From UBA6522 sp965204155 (lineage in GTDB: Bacteria > Pseudomonadota > Gammaproteobacteria > Steroidobacterales > Rariloculaceae), in the NCBI GenBank assembly GCA_965204155.1, contig OZ241971.1, positions 3,534,001-3,598,000 on the forward strand: a stretch of 64,000 nt of DNA. Reading direction: 5' to 3'. The translations under genes were made by a program, and so were the position numbers. The stretch's first letter is position 1. Every line of letters starts with the position of its first letter. Positions 8,966-15,830 of the stretch are shown here, in pieces. The notes beneath the pieces are model-generated. The model did not search any database. It was not told the DNA's origin and saw only the letters and a list, made by a program, of their open reading frames with translations.

Positions 8966-9685
8966 TCATGCGCCCAGCACATACAGTGAATTGTTGATGA
9001 AGCCCCGGCCGTTCTCCTCCCGCGAGATACGGCAGGGGTCGTCGGCGGCGACGGGATCGGCGAGACTCAGCCGGTAGCCGATGGGGCAGCGCGGGTAATC
9101 GGCTGCCGTGTTCAGTGGATGCGGACAGGTGTGCAGGATCACCAGCGTCGGCATCTCGAATCGCAGCGTGACCGTGTCGCCCGGCTTCGAGTGGTTGTCG
9201 GCAAAACGCAGGGTTCCGTCCAGCGCCGCATTGACGCGCGAGAACCAGTTCACATTCGCCACCAGGTCCCGGCGCCCGAGGCCGTACTTGCCCAGTTCCA
9301 CCAGGAACGAGTCGCGGCCGTTGCGGTAATAGTCGTTGCGGGCTTCCTGGAACGTCAGGCGGCCCCACTTGCGGTGTACCATCTCCGCATTGCAGGTGCC
9401 GCTGGAGGCATCGTGCCAGCCCACATCATCGGCGACGACAGAGCACAGCACGCGTCCCATGTCCGAGTAGAGACAATGGCCGCTGGTGAATCGAAACGTG
9501 TGCTGGCATTTCAGCGTGTCCGGCAGGTTCAGGCGTTCGAGCGGGTTTGCCGGGTTGTAGGCAATCATCGCCGCGTTGCCTCCCCCCTCGACGTCCACCA
9601 GTTGCAGTTGAACGCCGGCGTTGGCCACGAACGACCAGTGGCTGCCGCCCGGCAACACATCCTCGTAGATCACGTCGGCCTGCAT
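8966..9685 (-). CDS. DUF1989 protein, second probable carboxyguanidine deiminase subunit
   Basis: First gene of the operon, 239 residues, paralogous to the next gene. It shares the family layout: VLPGGSHWSFVANAG near the start, SVVADDVGWHDASSGTCNAE (compare CGRHDTLGGACASE in the partner), and a VNWFSRV segment corresponding to the partner's INFFMNV. The two are expected to form a heteromeric metal-dependent deiminase acting between carboxylase and allophanate hydrolase. About 60 bases of leader separate the start from a predicted sigma-54 promoter, so this gene carries the operon's regulatory region. I saw no guanidine-I (ykkC) riboswitch motif in that leader. Confidence 0.85.
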   Translation of the reverse strand: MQADVIYEDVLPGGSHWSFVANAGVQLQLVDVEGGGNAAMIAYNPANPLERLNLPDTLKCQHTFRFTSGHCLYSDMGRVLCSVVADDVGWHDASSGTCNAEMVHRKWGRLTFQEARNDYYRNGRDSFLVELGKYGLGRRDLVANVNWFSRVNAALDGTLRFADNHSKPGDTVTLRFEMPTLVILHTCPHPLNTAADYPRCPIGYRLSLADPVAADDPCRISREENGRGFINNSLYVLGA

Positions 9686-9758
9686 GTTCTTCTCCTCACG
9701 CCACAGCGTGGTTGACGTTGAAGCGGGTCAGCGGCCTGCTTTTCCTTTGCAGTGGGCT

Positions 9759-9775
9759 ATGCAAGGACCATGCCA
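9759..9775 (-). promoter_or_regulatory. Sigma-54 (RpoN) promoter of the guanidine/urea operon
   Basis: On the minus strand the sequence reads TGGCATGGTCCTTGCAT. The GG at -24 and GC at -12 are separated by exactly 10 bases, and the flanking bases match the TGGCACG-N4-TTGC consensus except one. Transcription would start near 9749, leaving about 63 bases of leader before the first DUF1989 gene. Confidence 0.75.
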
Positions 9776-9827
9776 GCCCCTGAACGCTCCGGGTACGGGC
9801 CTGAGACCATGCAGTAACGAGGCAAAC

Positions 9828-9842
9828 GCACTTTCACGGGGC
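9828..9842. promoter_or_regulatory. NtrC-like enhancer site, promoter-proximal
   Basis: GCACT-TTCAC-GGGGC fits the NtrC consensus GCACY-N5-RGTGC with one mismatch in the right half-site. Its centre is about 86 bases upstream of the predicted sigma-54 start site. Confidence 0.5.
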
Positions 9843-9849
9843 GTTGCGC

Positions 9850-9864
9850 GCACCGTTTCGGCGC
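9850..9864. promoter_or_regulatory. NtrC-like enhancer site, promoter-distal
   Basis: GCACC-GTTTC-GGCGC fits GCACY-N5-RGTGC with one mismatch. It lies 22 bases (two helical turns) from the proximal site and about 108 bases from the predicted start, as expected for an NtrC pair acting through looping. Confidence 0.5.
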
Positions 9865-9966
9865 ATCAGAAGAGATTGCGGTGCATGAGAGAGTCGAGCA
9901 TCAGGGCGACGCACTCCCCGGGTCCTATAATTCGCGTTCCCGAAGTCGCCGAGGGCTGGAGTCACG

Positions 9967-10584
9967 ATGCCTTGCTACGCTTTCGAAAACCTTGTGCCCG
10001 TCGTTGATCCGTCGTCCTGGGTTCATCCCACTGCCGTCTTGATCGGGGATGTGATCATCGGCAGGAATTGCTTTATCGGGCCCAACGCCGTGCTTCGGGG
10101 CGACTTCGGCCGAATCATGATCGGGGACGGTTGCAACGTGCAGGACACGTGCGTCATGCACTGTTTTCCCGGCAGGGATTGCACGGTGGAGCCCGACGGG
10201 CACATCGGTCATGGAGCGGTTCTGCACGGTTGCAGAATCGGGCGCAATGCGATGGTCGGCATGAACGCCGTCGTCATGGACAATGCCTTGATCGGGGCAG
10301 AATCCCTGGTCGGCGCCACGGCATTCGTCAAGTCCGAGTTCGAGTGTCCGCCGCGCAGCCTGCTGGTGGGTAGTCCCGCGCGGGTCCTGCGCACGCTTGA
10401 GGATCACGAGGTGGCGTGGAAGACCAGGGCCACGCGAGAGTACCAGGCGCTGGCTGCCCGCAGTCTCAAGTCGGTTCGCGAGGCTGCGCCGTTGTCCGAG
10501 GCCGAGCCCGGCCGCCCGCGCTTCGAGCCCGGGTCGCTCATACCGAAGACTGAAGTTGATGCAGCGCTCGCTGGCCGCGAGTAG
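9967..10584 (+). CDS. paaY: PaaY/CaiE-type hexapeptide-repeat protein (gamma-carbonic anhydrase fold)
   Basis: A 205-residue left-handed beta-helix protein with hexapeptide repeats (IGDVIIGRNCFIGPNAVLRGDFG onward) and a C-terminal helix. It follows PaaY and CaiE from the first residues (YAFENLVPVVDPSSWVHP) through HIGHGAVLHGCRIGRNAMVGMNAVVMD to the tail helix HEVAWKTRATREYQALA. PaaY is a metal-dependent thioesterase removing dead-end CoA esters in phenylacetate breakdown; CaiE acts in carnitine metabolism. No paa or cai gene is visible nearby, so the substrate is open. GGAG lies just before the ATG, and a TATAAT at 9926-9931 without a good -35 may be its promoter. It is divergent from the guanidine operon. 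Confidence 0.8.
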   Translation: MPCYAFENLVPVVDPSSWVHPTAVLIGDVIIGRNCFIGPNAVLRGDFGRIMIGDGCNVQDTCVMHCFPGRDCTVEPDGHIGHGAVLHGCRIGRNAMVGMNAVVMDNALIGAESLVGATAFVKSEFECPPRSLLVGSPARVLRTLEDHEVAWKTRATREYQALAARSLKSVREAAPLSEAEPGRPRFEPGSLIPKTEVDAALAGRE

Positions 10585-10713
10585 AGTGCGTCCGCGGTTG
10601 CTTCATCGTCGTAAGCAGCAAGGACGGAACGCGAGAAATTTCCCCTGGCAGCTCAGGACCCGCCTGGCGAATTCGAGGAAGTCCTCCATGTGCGCCGCGT
10701 TGCCCCAGGCGCG

Positions 10714-12000
10714 TCACGACCCGCCGGCGTAACGCCTGCTGATGGCGGCCTGACGTGCTGCGATGACCCGCGCGCGCTCCTCGGGCGTCACCCTCGGCGT
10801 GTCGGCGGGCACATGGTCATCGAGATCGGCCAGACTGATCACGCGGGACGAAATGTCGGACGGATATTCGTCGCAGTAAGTCCATCGCGCCAGGAAGGAG
10901 CCTTCGGGGAGGCCCGCGGTGTCCAGCCAGTTCTGTACGCCAGGGTCCCGCCGGCTGATCACGTAGCGAACGCGGCCGTCCGCATCCGCATGGGCGGTGG
11001 CGTGATTCAGGCTCGACTGGTGGCTGGCGTAATCCAGTGACTCCATCCATGGATTGGCGAGCTGGATGTTGGTGTATCGGCACGCCGCCTCGGGGGCCTC
11101 GATCAGCAGGGCCTCGTCCTCGGCCAGCCTGAAATAGCCCCGCGAGGCTGCCTGGAACGGATCGGCCATGGGGATATTCGGGTCGGTTACGGCGGGCTCC
11201 GAGATATCGTTGGGGCTCAGCGTCAGCTGAAACGTGATTCGATGGGCGATCGTCAGCAGTTCCCGCAGGTTCCGGACCTGCGCTGCGGCATCGACGAGTT
11301 GCCGGGCCACGGTTGCCGGCGCGGGACGCGGAGCGCCCCGGCCGAGCGTCGTCAGGTTGAGCACTTCCCAGAGCCCCTCGTCGGTCTGCTCCCAGTCCGA
11401 AACAAGGCGCCGGATGATGACGAAGTAAGCGTCGGGTTCCAGTGCGAGCCAATTGCCGTCAACGGATTCGGCGCTGAGCGTCAGGACAAAATCGCCGTTC
11501 TCGTCGGCGATCAGATCGTCGGAGACCATGCCCGATACGTGACGAATGTCCGAAATCGGCGTATGGCCCAGCAAGCCGCTGTAAACATTGATCGTGACGA
11601 GATCGAAGGAATCGACATTGCCGCGCAGCCGGTACACGTGGTCGCCGCGGACGGGGAACGACAGATACGGGTTGTCCGGGTTGTCCCAGCCGACGCGTGC
11701 CACGGCGTTGGGGAAACGCATGAACTGCGGATAGTCGGGGTCGGCGAGGTCGGTGTGGTAGGCCAGGAATGTCGCCAGATAGCGCGCCAGGTGCCGGTAG
11801 CCCTCCGCGGCGGTCTGCTCGTCCCGGTTGAAGGGCGCGCCCCGAACCAGCTCACCGAGCGCCGCAATGTCTTCTCCAAACTGGACCCACACCGCGTTGA
11901 TCTCTTCCTGCTCCGGGGTCTGGGGATTGAAAAAGAAAGCGATGTATATGCCTGCTGCAATGGCGACCAGGCCGGCGAGAGAAAAGCCGAGTATCTTCAT
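10714..12000 (-). CDS. DUF1214-like exported or membrane-anchored protein
   Basis: A 428-residue protein with a single N-terminal hydrophobic segment (ILGFSLAGLVAIAAGIYIAFFF), so inner-membrane anchored or secreted. The C-terminal half looks like DUF1214: RYVISRRDPGVQNWLDTAG followed by PEGSFLARW, then an arginine-rich helix with TPEERARVIAARQAAI. DUF1214 proteins often occur with DUF1254 partners and have no established activity; here there is no partner. The gene is monocistronic, convergent with paaY and divergent from the beta-barrel gene. The family name rests on these C-terminal motifs only. Confidence 0.6.
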   Translation of the reverse strand: MKILGFSLAGLVAIAAGIYIAFFFNPQTPEQEEINAVWVQFGEDIAALGELVRGAPFNRDEQTAAEGYRHLARYLATFLAYHTDLADPDYPQFMRFPNAVARVGWDNPDNPYLSFPVRGDHVYRLRGNVDSFDLVTINVYSGLLGHTPISDIRHVSGMVSDDLIADENGDFVLTLSAESVDGNWLALEPDAYFVIIRRLVSDWEQTDEGLWEVLNLTTLGRGAPRPAPATVARQLVDAAAQVRNLRELLTIAHRITFQLTLSPNDISEPAVTDPNIPMADPFQAASRGYFRLAEDEALLIEAPEAACRYTNIQLANPWMESLDYASHQSSLNHATAHADADGRVRYVISRRDPGVQNWLDTAGLPEGSFLARWTYCDEYPSDISSRVISLADLDDHVPADTPRVTPEERARVIAARQAAISRRYAGGS

Positions 12001-12121
12001 GGTTGCAGGTCCTAATGAGCACGGTACCCATCCAACGCCCTATCCTACATCCGGCATGGAGTCCCGAGGGCGTCGACTCCGCAATGCGAACGTCTTGTCG
12101 AACCGCTACAATCCGCCAGCA

Positions 12122-12985
12122 GTGAACGGACACAAACAACGCGGTTTCACCAATTGGCGATGCGGTCCGCCCCTCCCGGGGTTGGTGGTTGCTGCGATCA
12201 TACTCGCCATTGTTGCGTCGGCGCCGACGGGAAGGGCGCTGGCGCAGGATCAGCGCATTTACGCCGGCGTCACCGGGCTTGCCAGCCAACTCACCGCTTC
12301 CGCTGACAAGCGCGTTGACACACGGGCGCCGGACACGCTCGTTCCGGAACCGCGCCGGGGCCGGCTGTTGCACGATCGGGACAGCGGCAAGCTCACGGCG
12401 TACGGTCCGGGCCTGCTCGCCGGATACCGGCATCCGGTCGTCGACAACACACTGTACCTTTCGGTGGAACTGGATGTGGCGTTCGATAACGAGGCGGTCG
12501 AGAGCCAGTTTCCGGGGATAGGGGAATCGGCGGGCCGGAATCAGCTGGGGGAAAGCTGGCCGGACCACTGGTCGTACGACAGCGACCGGAACTACGGTGT
12601 GTCGGTCAGGCTGGGAGTGGCGGCAGGCCCTTTACGTGCATGGGACGCAAGCGTCTACGGGCTTGTCGGAATGCGCGGTACCAATGGCACGTTCTCGACC
12701 CGTTTCAACGGGTGTCTCTCGCCGTCGCCGTGTTCGTCGGCGGTGGATACGCCGAACTTCGTGTCCGGTACGGACAGCCGCAACCTGGATTTCCAGGGAA
12801 CAACGTTCGGCATCGGACTGGAACGGCGCGTTCGGCAGCGCGTCGCGGTGCGGATCGAATTGCGTCACACGGAGTACGATGACGAAGGCTGGGTCACGCC
12901 GTTCGACGATGTCCGCGTGACCGTGCCCGCCGAAGTCGGCGCGAAGCAATCCGGATTGATGGTGAGCCTGGCGCGGACGTTCTGA
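12122..12985 (+). CDS. Outer-membrane beta-barrel protein
   Basis: Secreted protein with signal peptide core LVVAAIILAIVASAPTGRALA and a probable cut before QDQRIYAG. The mature part alternates short strands and loops (AGVTGLASQL, GVSVRLGVAAG, TFGIGLERRVRQRVAVRIELRHTEY) and ends MVSLARTF with the C-terminal Phe typical of BAM-assembled barrels. A central loop contains two Cys (GCLSPSPCSS) that may form a disulfide. The start is uncertain: the GTG at 12122 gives a normal-length signal peptide, whereas an ATG at 12056 would add 22 residues. It is similar in layout to the barrel gene at 14.2 kb. Ligand unknown. Confidence 0.75.
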   Translation: MNGHKQRGFTNWRCGPPLPGLVVAAIILAIVASAPTGRALAQDQRIYAGVTGLASQLTASADKRVDTRAPDTLVPEPRRGRLLHDRDSGKLTAYGPGLLAGYRHPVVDNTLYLSVELDVAFDNEAVESQFPGIGESAGRNQLGESWPDHWSYDSDRNYGVSVRLGVAAGPLRAWDASVYGLVGMRGTNGTFSTRFNGCLSPSPCSSAVDTPNFVSGTDSRNLDFQGTTFGIGLERRVRQRVAVRIELRHTEYDDEGWVTPFDDVRVTVPAEVGAKQSGLMVSLARTF

Positions 12986-13024
12986 ACGGTCGCGCGGTCA
13001 TGTAAATGCGACAGTCGTGCGCAG

Positions 13025-13990
13025 TTACTCCAATTGACCACCGAAACCTGGTGGGCCTCCGGGGCCGGGATCTCGCTCGAACAGCCAATTGAGCATGGCG
13101 AGACGGAGTAGCTCGCTCCGTTCCTCGTCCAGCGAATACGGGGCGTGGCCCATTTCCGGGACTTCCCAATACTCGAAATCAACCTCTCCTTCGGCTTCCA
13201 GAAGCCGGACCAGTTCGCGAGCAGCCTCGACCGGGATGCTGTCGCGATCTTCGGACCCGTGCACGATGAGAATGGGAATGCCAAAGTCGCGGATCAGGTT
13301 GAACTCCACCACATCGAGTCGTGTCGCCCAGACTCTGTAGCTGTTGTCGGCACCCAGCCAGGTCTCGTCCGGTGTAGGGTTACTTCGAATCTCGTCGAAT
13401 CGTGCACGCAGATTGCCAATGCAGTCTTCACGGGACTCCGTGCGGTCCGGGCTGCAGATCATGTAGTCCTCGAATTGTCGCGCCATCGATATACCGCCGC
13501 CCAATCCGCCAAATACCGCTCTCTTGACTTCCGGTGTGTAAGCAGAAACGGATACACCGATCAAGGCACCCTCGGACCAGCCCAACAGATAGACTTCTCC
13601 GTTCCACCGGGGCGCGTGGCGTCGCAGGTATTGAAACGCCCGCAAGTGGTCAAATACGCGCCGATCTACAGAATAGTAATTCGCAAAGGTTTCTGAGCAC
13701 TGGCTACCATCGGCAGTCGCGGCAACGCCTGGCTTCTCGACAACAAGAGTAGCGACGGATCCGTCCAGCCATTCCGGCAGCCGCGCAAATGCCCTGAACT
13801 CGTCTCGTGCGGCGCCGCCACAGCCAGATCCGTCGATAAAGAGAACAATCGGAAATCCGGATTCACCGGAAGGCGCCTCAAGCAATAGGCTGAGATCGGA
13901 CCCATCCTCACGCGGAATTACTATCGTCTCTGCCCAGCCAATCGACAGCTGTGCCAAGAGCAGCATTACGGTGACGGCGGAGAGTCTCAT
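13025..13990 (-). CDS. Secreted alpha/beta hydrolase
   Basis: A 321-residue alpha/beta hydrolase with a signal peptide (MRLSAVTVMLLLAQLSIGWA). The oxyanion loop lies in FIDGSGCGG, the nucleophile elbow is GWSEGA, the acid Asp is probably in HGSEDRDSI and the catalytic His in MGHAPYS. This resembles dienelactone-hydrolase or peptidase S9-like lipoprotein hydrolases acting in the periplasm. The tail (GPGGPPGFGGQLE) is glycine/proline-rich and disordered. Base composition is visibly less GC-rich than its neighbours, a mild hint of different origin. It is transcribed alone between two barrel genes on the other strand. Confidence 0.75.
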   Translation of the reverse strand: MRLSAVTVMLLLAQLSIGWAETIVIPREDGSDLSLLLEAPSGESGFPIVLFIDGSGCGGAARDEFRAFARLPEWLDGSVATLVVEKPGVAATADGSQCSETFANYYSVDRRVFDHLRAFQYLRRHAPRWNGEVYLLGWSEGALIGVSVSAYTPEVKRAVFGGLGGGISMARQFEDYMICSPDRTESREDCIGNLRARFDEIRSNPTPDETWLGADNSYRVWATRLDVVEFNLIRDFGIPILIVHGSEDRDSIPVEAARELVRLLEAEGEVDFEYWEVPEMGHAPYSLDEERSELLRLAMLNWLFERDPGPGGPPGFGGQLE

Positions 13991-14203
13991 AATCGTTGTT
14001 GCTAGATTTTGGAAGACCGCTGAGTGTCGGCATGGAGTCGGAATCTGCCACTCAAGTATAGGTCAGAGTGGAGTGAACCCCATCGGCTGCCACGACTTCG
14101 GCGTCCTGAGCGATTATCCTTGACGCCAACATAGTCCCGGAACCCATGGAATCGCCGTCCTCGGGGCACGTGCTGGAATGGTTAGGGCTGGATTGGAGTA
14201 CCC

Positions 14204-15100
14204 ATGTTTTTGAGACAAATCGTTCTGGCGGTCACCGTCATGTCGTTGGGCTGCTTCTGCGGCGCAGCGGCTCAATCGAACCGGTACATCGAGATGGATC
14301 TGGGGATGAACGCCGCGTCGGCGCTCGTTGCCCACGGTGCGGACAACGACTGGGGCACCAGGTGCGACCTGATCATCAATCCGCTCGGTCTGGAAACGGG
14401 CGGCGAATGCGCCGTGGCTCCGCCGCTCACGTCGTGGACGAATGCGTTTGGCCGCGGCAATGGAACCCGGGCCGGCATGGCCATCGGCTACGACTGGGGG
14501 GCAGTCAGGCTCGAGTTGGAGTACTTCTACCGAAGCACAACCTACGACGACCGGTCGGACACGGACATATTCGATGACGTGACGCTGGACAAACGGGAGC
14601 AGGAGATCGAGCAGGCGTACGGGCAGATCGACGTCCTGCGGTCGCACGGTGCGTTCGTCAACGTGTACTACGATTTCAGACCTTCGCCGTCTTCCTGGGC
14701 GCCGTATGTGGGCGTTGGCGTCGGCGGCGAGCGGGCAACGCTCGATTACCGTTCGATCTGGAAGCGCAACGACGACCCGGAACGGATCACCACGTTCAAT
14801 GATCCGTTGCTGCGAGCCAAGGTGGCCGGCACGACCACTGTCGGCAACACGTTGGTGTCCGACTCTACATTCGGCTACCAGTTGCTCGTGGGTGTCGACT
14901 ACCTGCTGGGCGAACGGGCCATGCTGGGATTGAAGCTTCGCCGGGTGGACTTCGAGGCATTCGGGAGCGGCGAGACGCTCTGGAGCCAGTTGCGGAGCCA
15001 CGAGTCAAGCGTCGGCCGCGGCGAGGACATTCGCTATACCGTGACGACGGACGACAACGGGTTCTGGGGTCTGGGCGTGAGCCTCAAGTATCTGTTCTGA
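14204..15100 (+). CDS. Outer-membrane beta-barrel protein (porin / surface-antigen-like)
   Basis: Signal peptide MFLRQIVLAVTVMSLGCFCGAAA, cut near AAAQS, followed by amphipathic strands: RAGMAIGYDWGAVRLELEYF, WAPYVGVGVGG, FGYQLLVGVDYLLGERAMLGLKLRRVDF, and a final LGVSLKYLF ending in Phe. The alternation of strands with long polar loops fits small 8-stranded barrels such as the Msp2/P44 or OmpA-like surface antigens. TTGGAG lies a few bases before the ATG. The next gene (cupin) follows after 77 bases on the same strand and may be co-transcribed. Function unknown; related in form to the barrel gene ending at 12985. Confidence 0.75.
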   Translation: MFLRQIVLAVTVMSLGCFCGAAAQSNRYIEMDLGMNAASALVAHGADNDWGTRCDLIINPLGLETGGECAVAPPLTSWTNAFGRGNGTRAGMAIGYDWGAVRLELEYFYRSTTYDDRSDTDIFDDVTLDKREQEIEQAYGQIDVLRSHGAFVNVYYDFRPSPSSWAPYVGVGVGGERATLDYRSIWKRNDDPERITTFNDPLLRAKVAGTTTVGNTLVSDSTFGYQLLVGVDYLLGERAMLGLKLRRVDFEAFGSGETLWSQLRSHESSVGRGEDIRYTVTTDDNGFWGLGVSLKYLF

Positions 15101-15177
15101 GCCGGACGAAAGATTTGCAGTTCTGGCTTGTGTCGTAACATCATCCGGCGTTTGCTGAATTTCCTGTGGAGAAGACC

Positions 15178-15699
15178 ATGAAGATACGCACATTGTTCGC
15201 CATCGCCCTTGCGGCAGTCTGGACCGCCGCCGGCGCTCACGACTACATGGGCATGGAACCGCTCATCGTCGATGCCAAGGAGATCGAGGGCGTCACCAAC
15301 GAGGACGGGGAAACCATCAAGATCCTGTTGCGCACCGAGGATACGGCGGGCCAGTACACGGTCTTCTCCGACACGTTCGCCGACCAGACATCGGTCGGGC
15401 TGCACAAGCACGACTGGCACGATGAAGCCTTCTACGTGATTCGGGGCAGCTACTCCGTCGTCAACGGCGACGAGAACGTGCGGCATACCGTCACCGAAGA
15501 CACCATCGTGTTTACGCCCCGGGGAACGGTCCACGCCTGGACGGCGCTGGAACCCGACAGCAAGTTCATCGTGATCTACACGCCCGGGGGATGGGATCAC
15601 TTCTTCGAGGCCGTCGGACAGTTGACGGAAGAACAGCGCAACGACGAGGAGTTCATGGATCAGTTCCTGCTGAGCTACGACGAGATCTACTTCCAGTAG
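15178..15699 (+). CDS. Secreted cupin-domain protein
   Basis: A 173-residue protein with signal peptide MKIRTLFAIALAAVWTAAGA and one small beta-barrel cupin domain. Metal-binding cupin residues are visible: HKHDWHDEAFYVIRGSY (two His and a Glu of motif 1) and FTPRGTVHAWTA (His of motif 2). The ATG at 15178, preceded by GTGGAGAAG, is preferred over the GTG four codons earlier. Being exported, it could be a periplasmic metal-dependent enzyme or a sugar- or aryl-binding protein; no substrate can be inferred. A dehydrogenase gene follows after 131 bases. Confidence 0.75.
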   Translation: MKIRTLFAIALAAVWTAAGAHDYMGMEPLIVDAKEIEGVTNEDGETIKILLRTEDTAGQYTVFSDTFADQTSVGLHKHDWHDEAFYVIRGSYSVVNGDENVRHTVTEDTIVFTPRGTVHAWTALEPDSKFIVIYTPGGWDHFFEAVGQLTEEQRNDEEFMDQFLLSYDEIYFQ

Positions 15700-15830
15700 G
15701 CGATGCTCCGGCAGTCACCTCATCCCCGGACGCGAAGTCCGGAATCTATCCCAGGGACTCGACACTCCGGGATCGTTCTTGCATGCTTGTGAGAATTCCC
15801 GACGAATAATCCGAACGCAGGGGAAAATCC

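Noticed and set aside
9686..9966. Guanidine-I (ykkC) riboswitch upstream of the guanidine operon
   Set aside because: I looked for the conserved CUAGGGUUCCG, GGUCCGAGAG and ACACGG-type blocks on the minus strand and found none; the sigma-54 promoter explains the region better.
15726..15742. CCGGAC-GCGAA-GTCCGG hairpin after the cupin gene as a terminator
   Set aside because: Short stem and no T-run; it may be incidental in GC-rich DNA.
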